From Thalassotalea atypica (lineage in GTDB: Bacteria > Pseudomonadota > Gammaproteobacteria > Enterobacterales > Alteromonadaceae): a DNA stretch of 64,000 nucleotides. The notes under the pieces were generated by a model that saw only the letters and a program-made list of their open reading frames with translations, made no database searches and was not told the DNA's origin. The stretch is taken from positions 186,001-250,000 of the forward strand of contig NZ_AP027364.1 in the NCBI RefSeq assembly GCF_030295975.1, given 5' to 3'. Position 1 is the first letter of the stretch. Each line of letters begins with the position of its first letter. Positions 8,698-18,337 of the stretch are shown one piece after another. The translations under genes were made by a program, and so were the position numbers.

Positions 8698-9369
8698 ATG
8701 AAAACACGGGACAAAATAATACAAGCAAGTATTGCGTTATTTAATGAGCATGGAGAGCGAAATGTTACAACCAATCATATTGCAGCGCACTTAAGTATTA
8801 GTCCTGGCAACCTTTATTATCACTTTCGCAATAAAGAAGACATCATCTTATCCATCTATGAAGAATATGCTCGTAATCTGCTATTAGAAACATTTCCGGT
8901 TGTGACAGCTGATGTTAAACCTCTTGATGCAATTATTTTGTATATGGATGCCGTATTTCAAGCCATGTCTAAATTCCGTTTTTTCTACGCAAACTTACCT
9001 GTGTTATTGGCAAAAAACCCATTACTGCGTGAAAAATATGTTGAAGTGCAGCAATTCATTGCTGAGCGCGTTGGCGATATGATGATCTCATTGCGTAATG
9101 CGAATATGATCAGTTTTTCAGATGAGGAATTACCTGACTTGGTGAGTATTTTACGTATTGTAAATACCTTCTGGCTCAGTTTCCATCAAACCCAAAATAT
9201 GGATGCAGAAATCGATGCTTCCGTATTTTATGAAGGCGTATTAAAGATACTAGTGATTATTCGACCGTACACGACTGAAGCAGCATTACCGGAGTTTATC
9301 AAAGCGCGTGAAATGTACCTTGAGCGTCATAAAGAAGCATTAGCGGGTCAATTGATAACCGAGGAGTAA
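8698..9369 (+). CDS. TetR/AcrR family transcriptional regulator
   Basis: A 223-residue one-component regulator. The N-terminal helix-turn-helix is clear (TTNHIAAHLSISPGNLYYHF at about residues 25-44), followed by a helical ligand-binding domain without recognisable specificity. It is divergent from the SnoaL-like gene; the palindrome at 8539-8558 is a reasonable operator. Its last 30 bases overlap the 3' end of kdkA on the opposite strand, and both reading frames look genuine. The ligand is unknown. Confidence 0.9.
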   Translation: MKTRDKIIQASIALFNEHGERNVTTNHIAAHLSISPGNLYYHFRNKEDIILSIYEEYARNLLLETFPVVTADVKPLDAIILYMDAVFQAMSKFRFFYANLPVLLAKNPLLREKYVEVQQFIAERVGDMMISLRNANMISFSDEELPDLVSILRIVNTFWLSFHQTQNMDAEIDASVFYEGVLKILVIIRPYTTEAALPEFIKAREMYLERHKEALAGQLITEE

Positions 9370-10077
9370 TGACTCAAATTCACTTTGCTGCCAATTGAAG
9401 TTATTTAATCGTTTTTGCTCTTTTAAGAACGAACGCTTCAATCGCGCCATATTAGCCTGTTGCCATTGTTGAGCAGGCTTTCTAATTTCTCCTCGATCAA
9501 AATCGATTATCCATACCTTTTCTTCACTGTCTATTAAAATGTTATGAATATTAAGGTCGTGGTGATAGACGCCATGGTGATGAAATTGTTGGATAGTTTT
9601 ACCTACCTCACGCCATAGTCTTTTATCAATTGACTGGTTTTCTAATATTCCGACTAAATCTTTGGCGTTTTCGATTTTTGAAGTGATCAGATCCGCTTGA
9701 TAGTAAAACCCCTTTCTAATAACAGAGCATGCGATGGGTTTTGGTACCGGTAAATTTAGTGTTGTTAGCTTATTAAGTAAGGTAAATTCTGCGACAGAGC
9801 GCGCCTGATTGAGGCCCGTGTACAAATAACCGTCTTTTAACACTTTGCCGACCAGACCGCCGCGGTAATAGTGTTTTAATACCCAGCTTTGTTCTTCATA
9901 TGAAATAAACCATGTTGTGCCTCTACCCTGGGCACTGCCGATGATGGCATTACGTTGTTGCCAATAATTACTAGAAAAGTAATCTGGCTGAAAGTCAGGT
10001 GCACTCTTAGGGTTAAAAAAATAATAATTATTGTCAGCTTCTAACTGTTGGTAATTTACTTTCGGTCTAAGGTTCAA
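9340..10077 (-). CDS. kdkA: 3-deoxy-D-manno-octulosonic acid kinase
   Basis: KdkA phosphorylates the Kdo residue attached to lipid A, in the inner core of lipopolysaccharide. The 245-residue protein has an eukaryotic-like kinase fold with the catalytic loop HHDLNIHNIL and the metal-binding DFD (WIIDFDRGEIR). Phosphorylated single-Kdo cores are typical of Haemophilus, Vibrio, Shewanella and relatives, which fits the organism suggested here. The gene is divergent from a family 9 glycosyltransferase and close to waaA, forming a core-lipopolysaccharide cluster. Its 3' end overlaps the TetR gene by 30 bases. Confidence 0.93.
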   Translation of the reverse strand: MNLRPKVNYQQLEADNNYYFFNPKSAPDFQPDYFSSNYWQQRNAIIGSAQGRGTTWFISYEEQSWVLKHYYRGGLVGKVLKDGYLYTGLNQARSVAEFTLLNKLTTLNLPVPKPIACSVIRKGFYYQADLITSKIENAKDLVGILENQSIDKRLWREVGKTIQQFHHHGVYHHDLNIHNILIDSEEKVWIIDFDRGEIRKPAQQWQQANMARLKRSFLKEQKRLNNFNWQQSEFESLLLGYQLTR

Positions 10078-10126
10078 GATAATAAGCTCAATTCATACTT
10101 TGCTAGCCTATTGTGGTGATTCCTGA

Positions 10127-11188
10127 ATGCTGGGTCAATTAGCCGAACTAAAAAAAATCTGTATATTGCGTCTTTCTGCCATTGGTGATGTCTGTCATGC
10201 AGTCGCAATGGTGCAATTACTGCAGCGCACCCATCCAAACGTTGAAATAACATGGGTGGTAGGGAAAGTTGAAGCGATGCTGCTGAAAGACTTACCTGGC
10301 GTTAATTTTATCGTGTTTGATAAAAAAGCAGGTATTAAAGGCTTATTGGCGTTGCGGCGACAATGTAGTGATCAGTCTTTTGATGTTTTATTGCATATGC
10401 AAGTGGCCTTGCGTGCTAGCATTGCCAGTATGATGATCCCTGCTACGCATAAAATTGGTTTTGATCGTCTTCGCGCGAAAGAAGGTCAGTGGTTATTCAC
10501 TAATGAGCGTATCGCGCCACAGCGTAATCCACATGTGTTAGATGGTTTCATGGGCTTTGCTCAATTGCTTGGTTGTGAAATCAGCCAACCTCAATGGCAT
10601 ATGCCCTTGACTGATGAAGACATGTTGTGGGCGGCTGAACAATTTACCAATGGTAAGCCGATAGCGACTATTTGCCCAGCAGCAAGTAAAGCTGAACGTA
10701 ACTGGTCTTGTGAAGGTTATGCTGAAGTTGCGCAGGAATTAGTAGGCAAAGGCTTTACTGTGGCGATTTGTGGTGGGCCAACAGCCTTAGAACGTGATTT
10801 AGCCGATAATATTATCAAGCATTGTGATGTAGAACTGCTAAACCTAGTCGGCAAAACTTCGTTAAAGCAATTGCTCGCCGTACTTAAATTATCACACTTG
10901 GTGGTAGCGCCAGACACCGGTCCTGCGCATATGGCCGTCACGGTTGGTACGCCTGTTATTGGACTCTATGCACATAGCAACCCCCACCGTACGGGCCCCT
11001 ATTTGTATCAACAATATGTCGTGAGTCATTATCAGGAAATTATTCAAAAACAACACAATAAAGTGTTGGCTAAACTGCCGTGGGGCATCAGGGCAAAAGG
11101 GAGTGATTTAATGGATAACATTCAAGTGTCAGAAGTGCTTGATAAAGTACGTCAGTTGCTTGCTGATCATTATCCAGAACTAAGCTGA
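10127..11188 (+). CDS. Glycosyltransferase family 9 (heptosyltransferase-type)
   Basis: The 353-residue protein belongs to family GT9, which adds heptose to the inner core of lipopolysaccharide from ADP-heptose. Visible signatures are the N-terminal ILRLSAIGDVCHA and the C-terminal donor-binding APDTGPAHMAVTVGTPVIGLY. It sits between kdkA (divergent) and waaA (convergent), both inner-core genes, so heptosyltransferase I activity is likely. I have not assigned waaC or waaF because the sequence alone does not separate these from related GT9 enzymes. It lacks a signal peptide, as expected for a peripheral inner-membrane enzyme. Confidence 0.88.
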   Translation: MLGQLAELKKICILRLSAIGDVCHAVAMVQLLQRTHPNVEITWVVGKVEAMLLKDLPGVNFIVFDKKAGIKGLLALRRQCSDQSFDVLLHMQVALRASIASMMIPATHKIGFDRLRAKEGQWLFTNERIAPQRNPHVLDGFMGFAQLLGCEISQPQWHMPLTDEDMLWAAEQFTNGKPIATICPAASKAERNWSCEGYAEVAQELVGKGFTVAICGGPTALERDLADNIIKHCDVELLNLVGKTSLKQLLAVLKLSHLVVAPDTGPAHMAVTVGTPVIGLYAHSNPHRTGPYLYQQYVVSHYQEIIQKQHNKVLAKLPWGIRAKGSDLMDNIQVSEVLDKVRQLLADHYPELS

Positions 11189-11206
11189 TTCGACTAAAGT
11201 TCGACG

Positions 11207-12472
11207 TTACAATAGGTTAAGTAGTTTAGTGCTGCAATAGACACTCGCCCCTTGGTTTTGTTGCACAACTTTATATGCATTTTGCCCAAGGTTTTTAGCT
11301 AATTGTGGTAATTCAATCAAAGTTGATATTTCTTTGACAAGTTCGTCTATAGGGGCTTGTCCTGCCAGTTGAATTATCCCTTCTTCTTTATTCATTAAAG
11401 AATTGATTTCATTAAAATTATGCATGTCTGCACCGACGATAATTGGCTTTTTATACAGGGCGGGTTCTAATGGGTTGTGACCCCCAATATTGGAAAATGT
11501 GCCAGCGATGGTGACATAGTCTGCTAATTGATAAGCTGACATCAGCTCGCCCAAGGTATCTAGCACCCACACTTGGGTTTGCGCTAGTACGGTTGCGTCT
11601 GTACTTCTTTTTTGCGTATTAAAGCCTTGGGTTTCGCACAAGGTAAACACGGACTCAAAACGTTCGGGGTGTCTTGGTACCAATATTAATAGCAGTTCTG
11701 GGTGCTTTTCTATTAGCGTTTGATATGCAGATAATACAATTTCTTCGTCCCCAGAGTGACTGCTTGCCACCAGCCAAACTGGTTTCTGTTTTGGCAGCAG
11801 TTGACCCAAGTGTTTTGTTTTGGCGTTGATATCATCATTGATGGCCAAATCAAATTTCAAATTGCCCGCCACTTCGCAACGCGATTGATGCGCTTCGAGT
11901 GACAGAAATCGTTGATAGCTTTCGTGGCTTTGACACAAAATTTGATCAAAACACTGTAAGGCAGGTGTGATCAATGGCTTAATTTTACGGTAACTGGTTA
12001 TCGATTTTTCGGACAAACGTGCGTTAATCAATTGCAGTTTAATATGACGCTTTTGACATTGATGAATAAGGTTTGGCCATATTTCTGTTTCCATTAACAC
12101 TAGGGCTTTAGGCTTTAGCCGGCGTAAAAATAACCAAGTGCATGGCCACACATCAAGTGGCAAATAACAGTGATGCACCCGATCACAGAACAACTTCTTA
12201 ACTTGTTCTGAGCCCGTAGGGGTAAAAGTTGTCATGACAATGTGTTGATTTTGGGTAAGAAGGTAGTCTACATAACTTTTAATCGCGATGACCTCACCAA
12301 CACTGGCGGCATGAATCACAATGCAATTGGTTGGAAACGTTGTGGGTATCAGGCCTAGTCTTTCTTTTATGCGCTGGCGATATTTAGGGTGATTTAAAGA
12401 GCGAACAACAAGCGCTAACAGCAACAGAGGAGTGATGATGATGAGTAAAAAGCGATATAAAAACAGTGTCAT
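11207..12472 (-). CDS. waaA: 3-deoxy-D-manno-octulosonic acid transferase
   Basis: WaaA (KdtA, GT30) transfers Kdo from CMP-Kdo to lipid IVA at the cytoplasmic face of the inner membrane. The 421-residue protein has an N-terminal membrane anchor (about residues 2-22), the acceptor-site ASVGE motif near residue 58 with the catalytic Glu, VAGNLKFD in the middle, LVPRHPERF, and the donor-site GGHNPLEP. All expected motifs are intact, so this should be the essential enzyme; a divergent paralogue lies at 50077-51336. With kdkA nearby, the enzyme may add only one Kdo, as in Haemophilus, but that cannot be read from the sequence. Confidence 0.96.
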   Translation of the reverse strand: MTLFLYRFLLIIITPLLLLALVVRSLNHPKYRQRIKERLGLIPTTFPTNCIVIHAASVGEVIAIKSYVDYLLTQNQHIVMTTFTPTGSEQVKKLFCDRVHHCYLPLDVWPCTWLFLRRLKPKALVLMETEIWPNLIHQCQKRHIKLQLINARLSEKSITSYRKIKPLITPALQCFDQILCQSHESYQRFLSLEAHQSRCEVAGNLKFDLAINDDINAKTKHLGQLLPKQKPVWLVASSHSGDEEIVLSAYQTLIEKHPELLLILVPRHPERFESVFTLCETQGFNTQKRSTDATVLAQTQVWVLDTLGELMSAYQLADYVTIAGTFSNIGGHNPLEPALYKKPIIVGADMHNFNEINSLMNKEEGIIQLAGQAPIDELVKEISTLIELPQLAKNLGQNAYKVVQQNQGASVYCSTKLLNLL

Positions 12473-12648
12473 GCTGACAAGCGTAGCTCCGAAAAAGAAT
12501 GCAGCCGATTATAGCGTGAATATCTTTTTTCGTCGTTAGTTAAATTGAGGCGGCTTTGAATGTACAAGCGATACTAATTATTTAACTCGTCATGTGCGTC
12601 TGATATGCTGTAATTCGTTGATGCCACTCTGTTAAGGAACACAGATCA

Positions 12649-13419
12649 ATGCGCTTGATAGCTTTCATGATATTAATCTGTTTGTACAGTCATACCGTCG
12701 TTGGCGCTGAAGAAGCTATCAGCCAACGTATTTTGCCGCCTCAACAAGTGAAAGTGTCTGCACCTAATAATTTTGAGCTTAATGCACATTTTTTCCAAGC
12801 AGAAAAAAGCATAGGAGGGGTGCTCATATTTCATGATTGCAATGACACGTTGAATCCCTACCTTGCGTTAGCTGAGAGCTTTCAACTTGCGAGAATAGAT
12901 GCCTTGGTGCTCAATATGCGCGGATTTGGTGGCAGCATATCTGAACTTTACTCACATGAGGCGATCAAACGGAAGTCTAAAGACATCATTTCGTATCAAC
13001 AAAATGCAGCGTTGCTTTATGCCTTTTGGGGTGATGATGGAGTGTTAGCGTTTAACTATTTACGTAATAAGATCGGACGTAAAAAACCTATTTCGATTGT
13101 TTCAAGTGGTTGCTCTGCTCATACCGCGGTACAAGTTGCTGAGAAAGTGCATGTCAGCGCTTCTGTTTTTATTGAGCCCGTGATGGATTATATGGCGAAA
13201 GAGCAATACAAAAATCTCATTGATATGCCGAATTATTTTATTGGCTCAGTACACCAAACGGAATCCTTTCAAACGGCCAAAGAGATGTTCAATTGGAATG
13301 GGGATTCGGGTAGTAAAATACAAATGTTTAAAGGTTCAATTTATCGCACCAACTCTAAAGATAGAAGCAGTAGCCTTTACATCGACATTGCTAAGTGGGT
13401 TGCTTTTCACTCGAGATAG
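12649..13419 (+). CDS. Secreted alpha/beta-hydrolase-like protein
   Basis: This 256-residue protein starts with a signal peptide (MRLIAFMILICLYSHTVVGA, cleavage after about residue 20). The rest resembles a dienelactone-hydrolase-type alpha/beta hydrolase: a central VLNMRGFGGS segment and a nucleophile elbow SSGCSAH with Cys in the usual Ser position. A clear catalytic Asp and His are harder to place, so it may be inactive or atypical. AAGGA before the ATG supports the start. It is a single gene between waaA and kbl with no evident functional partner. Confidence 0.72.
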   Translation: MRLIAFMILICLYSHTVVGAEEAISQRILPPQQVKVSAPNNFELNAHFFQAEKSIGGVLIFHDCNDTLNPYLALAESFQLARIDALVLNMRGFGGSISELYSHEAIKRKSKDIISYQQNAALLYAFWGDDGVLAFNYLRNKIGRKKPISIVSSGCSAHTAVQVAEKVHVSASVFIEPVMDYMAKEQYKNLIDMPNYFIGSVHQTESFQTAKEMFNWNGDSGSKIQMFKGSIYRTNSKDRSSSLYIDIAKWVAFHSR

Positions 13420-13637
13420 CAATACTTATCCCCCAAACATTGGATCTACATGTGAGTGCGGCTAAAAGTTTACACTTATCGTCACCATTTTCTGCGCTTG
13501 TAGGCTGTATCTTGTTAACCAATCACGTAAAATAACGCAAATTTTGCACCTAGCTTGCGTAAGCTGCATCTGTACGCTAAGTGTTATAACAATTGATAAA
13601 AACTACTTAACAACATAAAGAATTAATTGGGGCTTAT

Positions 13638-14831
13638 ATGTCATCTACGTTTTATACTCACCTTCAAGGTCAGATTGATCAAGTAAAGCAAGACGGCTTG
13701 TACAAGGCTGAGCGAATTATTACCACCGCACAACAAGCTGAAATAGCAGTAGCTTCAGGTGAAGAAGTGGTAAATTTCTGTGCCAACAACTACCTTGGTT
13801 TGGCAAATCACCCTGAACTCATTAAGGCAGCAAAAGCCGGTCTAGATGAGCACGGTTTTGGTATGGCATCAGTTCGCTTTATTTGTGGAACGCAAGATAT
13901 TCACAAAACACTAGAGCAAAAGTTAAGTGAATTCTTAGGCATGGAAGACACAATTTTATATTCGTCGTGTTTTGATGCCAATGCGGGCTTGTTCGAAACA
14001 TTATTAGGACCTGAAGACGCGATTATTTCAGATGCGTTGAATCATGCCTCTATTATTGATGGCGTTCGTTTATGTAAAGCAAAACGATTCCGTTATGCCA
14101 ACAATGACATGGCAGAATTAGAATCTCGTTTAAAAGAAGCAGATGAAGCCGGCGCACGGTTTAAATTAATTGCCACCGATGGTGTCTTTTCGATGGATGG
14201 TGTTATCGCTGATTTAAAATCCGTTTGTGATTTGGCGGACAAATACAATGCGCTTGTCATGGTGGACGATTCTCATGCGGTTGGCTTTGTAGGTGAACAA
14301 GGCCGCGGTAGTCATGAATATTGTGAAGTGATGGGTCGCGTGGACATTATCACAGGTACGTTAGGCAAGGCGATGGGCGGCGCTTCAGGCGGTTATACGT
14401 CAGGTAAGAAAGAAGTGATTGAATGGTTGAGACAGCGCTCTCGTCCATACTTATTTTCAAACTCATTAGCTCCTGCGATTGTTAATGCGTCTATAAAGGT
14501 ACTTGAATTATTAGCCGATGGTGATGCGCTGCGTAAAACATTAAAAGATAATGCAACGTACTTCCGCAGTGAAATGGAAAAAGCTGGATTTACCTGTGCA
14601 GGCGCTGATCACGCTATAGTGCCAGTGATGTTGGGCGATGCAAAATTGGCAAGTGATATGGCGAACCAGTTACTTGCGCAAGGTATCTATGTAATCGGTT
14701 TTTCATTCCCTGTAGTACCTAATGGCAAAGCACGTATTCGAACACAAATTTCAGCGGCGCATACTCGTGCTCAACTTGATAAAGCAATTGCTGCCTTTAT
14801 CACTATTGGTAAAGAAATGGGCGTTATTTAG
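13638..14831 (+). CDS. kbl: 2-amino-3-ketobutyrate coenzyme A ligase
   Basis: Kbl is a PLP enzyme that splits 2-amino-3-ketobutyrate with coenzyme A into glycine and acetyl-CoA, completing threonine breakdown. The 397-residue sequence matches family length and has the PLP-binding Lys in [13 protein letters not shown], the DDSHAVGF aspartate segment and [10 protein letters not shown] near the start. It is followed by tdh after eight bases, the normal operon. A 218-base gap upstream is where the promoter should lie; I see no convincing hexamers there. Confidence 0.98.
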   Translation: MSSTFYTHLQGQIDQVKQDGLYKAERIITTAQQAEIAVASGEEVVNFCANNYLGLANHPELIKAAKAGLDEHGFGMASVRFICGTQDIHKTLEQKLSEFLGMEDTILYSSCFDANAGLFETLLGPEDAIISDALNHASIIDGVRLCKAKRFRYANNDMAELESRLKEADEAGARFKLIATDGVFSMDGVIADLKSVCDLADKYNALVMVDDSHAVGFVGEQGRGSHEYCEVMGRVDIITGTLGKAMGGASGGYTSGKKEVIEWLRQRSRPYLFSNSLAPAIVNASIKVLELLADGDALRKTLKDNATYFRSEMEKAGFTCAGADHAIVPVMLGDAKLASDMANQLLAQGIYVIGFSFPVVPNGKARIRTQISAAHTRAQLDKAIAAFITIGKEMGVI

Positions 14832-14839
14832 GAGTCGAT

Positions 14840-15865
14840 ATGAAATCTTTAGCTAAATTACATGCCAAAGAAGGCATTTGGATGACAGACTCACCTAAGC
14901 CTGAATTGGGTCATAATGACTTGCTTATTAAGATCAATAAAACGGCTATTTGTGGTACTGATATTCATATTTACAATTGGGATGAATGGTCTCAAAAGAC
15001 CATTCCTGTACCTATGGTTGTAGGCCATGAGTATGCTGGTGAAGTGGTTGGCATTGGCCAAGAAGTCAAAGGCTTTGCTGTTGGTGATCGGGTATCAGGT
15101 GAAGGCCATATTACTTGTGGACATTGTCGAAACTGCCGTGGTGGCCGCACGCACTTATGCCGAAATACCGTCGGTGTAGGGGTCGATAGAACTGGTAGTT
15201 TTGCTGAGTACTTAGTGATTCCTGCGTTTAATGCCTTTAAATTGCCTGATGAGATTTCAGATGATTTAGCGGCTATTTTTGATCCCTTTGGTAATGCGGT
15301 TCATACAGCATTGTCTTTCGATCTTGTTGGTGAAGACGTGTTGATCACAGGTGCTGGCCCTATCGGAATTATGGCAGCCGCAGTTGCGAAACATGTTGGT
15401 GCACGTCATGTTGTGGTGACCGATATAAACGAATATCGCTTAAATTTAGCCATGAAAATGGGCGCAACAAGAGCCGTTGACGTGTCAAAAGAAAAATTAA
15501 GCGATGTCATGCATGAACTAGGCATGACGGAAGGCTTTGATGTTGGCCTGGAAATGTCAGGCGTTCCTATGGCCTTTACCGATATGTTGGCAAATATGAA
15601 TAACGGTGGCAAAATTGCGATGTTAGGCATACCGGGTAAAGACATGGCGATTGACTGGAGCCAAGTTATCTTTAAAGGGCTAACAATTAAAGGTATATAC
15701 GGACGCGAAATGTTCGAAACTTGGTACAAAATGGCAAGTTTGATTCAATCGGGTCTAGACTTATCGCCAATTATTACGCACCAATTTGAAATTGATGATT
15801 TTCAGCAAGGCTTTGATGTGATGCGCTCAGGTCAATCAGGTAAAGTCATCTTGAATTGGACATAG
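14840..15865 (+). CDS. tdh: L-threonine 3-dehydrogenase
   Basis: Tdh oxidises L-threonine to 2-amino-3-ketobutyrate with NAD. This 341-residue zinc medium-chain dehydrogenase has catalytic zinc ligands in CGTDIH and GHEYAGEV, the structural zinc cysteines in [15 protein letters not shown] and the Rossmann [10 protein letters not shown]. It lies directly after kbl, giving a two-gene threonine catabolic operon that closes with a strong terminator. Confidence 0.98.
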   Translation: MKSLAKLHAKEGIWMTDSPKPELGHNDLLIKINKTAICGTDIHIYNWDEWSQKTIPVPMVVGHEYAGEVVGIGQEVKGFAVGDRVSGEGHITCGHCRNCRGGRTHLCRNTVGVGVDRTGSFAEYLVIPAFNAFKLPDEISDDLAAIFDPFGNAVHTALSFDLVGEDVLITGAGPIGIMAAAVAKHVGARHVVVTDINEYRLNLAMKMGATRAVDVSKEKLSDVMHELGMTEGFDVGLEMSGVPMAFTDMLANMNNGGKIAMLGIPGKDMAIDWSQVIFKGLTIKGIYGREMFETWYKMASLIQSGLDLSPIITHQFEIDDFQQGFDVMRSGQSGKVILNWT

Positions 15866-15897
15866 CTTTTTAACAAAAGAAGCGATAAACGAAATAA

Positions 15898-15923
15898 AAG
15901 GTGCTACTTGTTAGCACCTTTTT
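15898..15923 (+). terminator. Intrinsic terminator of kbl-tdh
   Basis: AAGGTGCTA (15898-15906) pairs with TAGCACCTT (15912-15920) around a five-base loop and is followed by a T run, 33 bases after the tdh stop. It lies upstream of the glpE start chosen here. Confidence 0.93.
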
Positions 15924-15973
15924 GTATTATAGCAGTATCAAATTTTGGAATTTTAAAACAGTACACTACCGTA

Positions 15974-16303
15974 ATGACTAACCCAGAAACATTCAAACAT
16001 TTGCAATGCCAGCAGCTGCAAGAAACTATATCAACAGCACCAATTGTCGTCGTCGACATTCGTGATGAAAATTCGTACTTGGCTGGCCATATTCCCGGCG
16101 CAATACATCTTACTAACGATAATATTGGCGACTTTATGCGAGAGGCTGATTTAGATGTAGCGACAGTCGTGTGCTGTTATCATGGGATTTCTAGTCAACC
16201 GGCGGCTGAGTTTCTTATCAGCCAGGACTTTTCCGAAGTATATTCCCTTGACGGTGGTTTTGTTCAATGGCAAACGCAATATCCTGAGCTAATTGAAAGT
16301 TAA
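15974..16303 (+). CDS. glpE: Thiosulfate sulfurtransferase GlpE
   Basis: GlpE is a single-domain rhodanese that moves sulfur from thiosulfate to thiol acceptors such as thioredoxin. The active-site loop CCYHGISSQ carries the catalytic Cys, and [16 protein letters not shown] is the usual rhodanese motif. I start at ATG 15974 (109 residues), which matches the 108-residue family length; an upstream TTG-initiated extension would run back into the tdh terminator. Its TAA overlaps the glpG start as TAATG, so the pair is translationally coupled. Confidence 0.95.
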   Translation: MTNPETFKHLQCQQLQETISTAPIVVVDIRDENSYLAGHIPGAIHLTNDNIGDFMREADLDVATVVCCYHGISSQPAAEFLISQDFSEVYSLDGGFVQWQTQYPELIES

Positions 16304-17157
16304 TGGAAAATTCAGCGCTTGCCCCATTAGTTAAAATTGACCAACAACGCATTGGTCAATTGTTTGTTGATTATCTAAAAAGTCTTGAGATAACAGCGCA
16401 ACTCGAGCCACAAGATGGGGCTTACATTGTTTATATCCAAGCCGATAAGCTAGATCTTGGGCAGCAAGTTTTTAATGAATTTGCCCAACAACCTTATAAC
16501 CCCAAATATCAGCACGCAGCGTGGCAGCATGGCAGTACATCATCGAATGATACTCACATTTCGGGCGTAAGTGAGTTTAAAACCCGATTTTTAGAGCATG
16601 CCGGTGTTGTAACATTATCTGTATTTGCTTTATGTTGGTTTGTCTTTTTGCTCAGTCAATTTGGCTACGCGAACACAACGTTTAATTTATTGCGCTTCTA
16701 TTCAGAACTTAGCTTTGCAGGGCTAGTAGGGGAGCCTCAGCGGCTATTGGGGCCTGCATTCTTTCATTTTTCTTGGCTTCACATTGTCTTTAACACCATG
16801 TGGTGGTGGCAACTCGGGGGAGCGATTGAAAAAACATACGGTAAATTTACACTGATGAACCTTTTTTTGGTCTCGGCTATCGTTTCAAATCTGGGCCAAT
16901 TTTTAGTTTCAGGATCCAATTTCGGCGGTTTATCAGGTGTCGTTTATGCAGTAGTTGGTTTTGTATGGTGGACAGGATGGTTAAATCCAGCAAAGGGTTT
17001 GATGCTGCCAAAGCCTATTATTGGCTTTATGCTATTCTGGTTAGTCTTGGGCTTTGTCGATTTACTGCCGGTGAACGTAGCCAATGCGGCTCATTTGCTT
17101 GGGCTTGTCAGTGGATGTGCTTTGGCGTTGTGGTCAAATAAAACGTTCAGACAGTAA
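16303..17157 (+). CDS. glpG: Rhomboid intramembrane serine protease GlpG
   Basis: GlpG cleaves transmembrane segments inside the inner membrane. The 284-residue protein has a cytoplasmic N-terminal domain of about 95 residues and six membrane helices. The catalytic Ser is in GGLSGVVYA and the catalytic His in NAAHLLGL. The oxyanion-side motif HFSWLHIVFNTMWWW also matches. It is coupled to glpE as in E. coli, although the glp operon partners glpR and glpD are absent here. Confidence 0.96.
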   Translation: MENSALAPLVKIDQQRIGQLFVDYLKSLEITAQLEPQDGAYIVYIQADKLDLGQQVFNEFAQQPYNPKYQHAAWQHGSTSSNDTHISGVSEFKTRFLEHAGVVTLSVFALCWFVFLLSQFGYANTTFNLLRFYSELSFAGLVGEPQRLLGPAFFHFSWLHIVFNTMWWWQLGGAIEKTYGKFTLMNLFLVSAIVSNLGQFLVSGSNFGGLSGVVYAVVGFVWWTGWLNPAKGLMLPKPIIGFMLFWLVLGFVDLLPVNVANAAHLLGLVSGCALALWSNKTFRQ

Positions 17158-17192
17158 GTGTTTGAACGTTTTATTTGAGAGAATACTGGCCT

Positions 17193-17573
17193 TTAGTTAT
17201 CGAGCCATTGCGTAAACATTAAGCGTTTAACCAAAGGTTTTCCCGTTTCCTGTGTGAGCAGTGTTTTTACTTGATCTTCACATAATCTTTGTATTTCATG
17301 ACGTCCGTTAATGGATTTAATTTTTTCTTCGGGCTGTTGACCAATAATATTAATAATAGCGTCACGTAGCAACGGGGAGTGGTGTTCTACGGCTTCTAGG
17401 TTATTGCTGCCTTCAATCATGAGCTCAACGGTTAATCGTACATAACCAAGCTTTTTTTTCACGGCAACATAGTTAGTAATAATGTCAGGTTCAAAACCAA
17501 AATAGACATATTCAGTACCTTTAGCAGAAAAAGTACTGACGAATAAGACTAACATTAAAAAAAGTTTTTTCAT
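17193..17573 (-). CDS. FliL-like periplasmic protein
   Basis: The 126-residue protein resembles the periplasmic domain of FliL, the flagellar basal-body protein that associates with the stator. It has a cleavable-looking signal peptide (MKKLFLMLVLFVSTFSAKG) in place of the usual FliL membrane anchor, then the core YVRLTVELMIEG followed by SPLLRDAIINIIGQ. No flagellar genes are nearby, so it is likely a stand-alone paralogue rather than the flagellar-operon FliL. Function is inferred from family only. It stands alone, convergent with glpG. Confidence 0.8.
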   Translation of the reverse strand: MKKLFLMLVLFVSTFSAKGTEYVYFGFEPDIITNYVAVKKKLGYVRLTVELMIEGSNNLEAVEHHSPLLRDAIINIIGQQPEEKIKSINGRHEIQRLCEDQVKTLLTQETGKPLVKRLMFTQWLDN

Positions 17574-17758
17574 TGGTGTTACAACTCTACAAAAAGCAGT
17601 CGAGTGCTCAGGAATGATATTATTGTAACTAACTCATTACAAAAAGGTAGCAGAGAATTGATTATTTTCATTTATTGATTCTAGAAGAGGCACTAGCACT
17701 AGTCGCACCTATTCATTGCCTGTTATTATGAGCACAGTTTTCGCCAGTACTTTGCACT

Positions 17759-18337
17759 ATGTCAGCTCTTAATTCTTTATTTCCGGTACAGCTTCATACC
17801 CACTGGATTCCTTCGTCACAGCTTGATGTTGACTCGTGTCTCGCTGATTGGTTATTGGATCCCACGTCCTTAACAGCACGCTTAAAAAAGCACAGCCACG
17901 ACTTTAGAGTTGTGGTGCTAGGACAGCGCCTAGAAAAGTGCAGTAAGCAAGATGCGTGTGAAATTATTCAGGTAGGCTCTGAAATATTGACCAGAGAAGT
18001 GATTTTATATTGCGATGATAGTGCGCAAGTTTTTGCTCGGAGTTTATTGCCATTAGCAAGTTTAACTGGTGAAGAGCAAGCATTAGCTACCTTGGGTGAT
18101 AAGCCACTAGGACAGGTGATATTCAGCAAAGCTAACCTTACGCGCACCGCCATTGAGGTAGGGCGCTTTAATAATCAAAGTAGTGTTGCCAAATTAGCCG
18201 ATAAGCTTGAATTAAATGCATCTCAGGAGATGTGGGGTCGCCGCTCCTTGTTTCACGTGGATGACAAACCCATTGTAGTGGCAGAGGTGTTTCTACCTAA
18301 TGCTTTTGCCTACAAAAAAGAAAGGGAGCTTTTATGA
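17759..18337 (+). CDS. ubiC: Chorismate pyruvate-lyase
   Basis: UbiC removes pyruvate from chorismate to give 4-hydroxybenzoate, the first committed step of ubiquinone synthesis. The 192-residue protein shows the family pattern with WLLDPTSLTARL near the start, a central ARSLLPLASL and the C-terminal WGRRSLFHVDDKPIVVAEVFLP. It overlaps ubiA by four bases (ATGA), giving the standard ubiC-ubiA operon. Confidence 0.95.
   Translation: MSALNSLFPVQLHTHWIPSSQLDVDSCLADWLLDPTSLTARLKKHSHDFRVVVLGQRLEKCSKQDACEIIQVGSEILTREVILYCDDSAQVFARSLLPLASLTGEEQALATLGDKPLGQVIFSKANLTRTAIEVGRFNNQSSVAKLADKLELNASQEMWGRRSLFHVDDKPIVVAEVFLPNAFAYKKERELL

Noticed and set aside
13220-13465. Open frame overlapping the end of the exported hydrolase gene
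   Set aside because: It is a frame shadow with no ribosome site and a low-complexity translation.
13562-13590. Promoter of kbl with TATAAC at 13585-13590
   Set aside because: No matching -35 hexamer is found at 16-18 bases, so the box is likely chance in AT-rich DNA.
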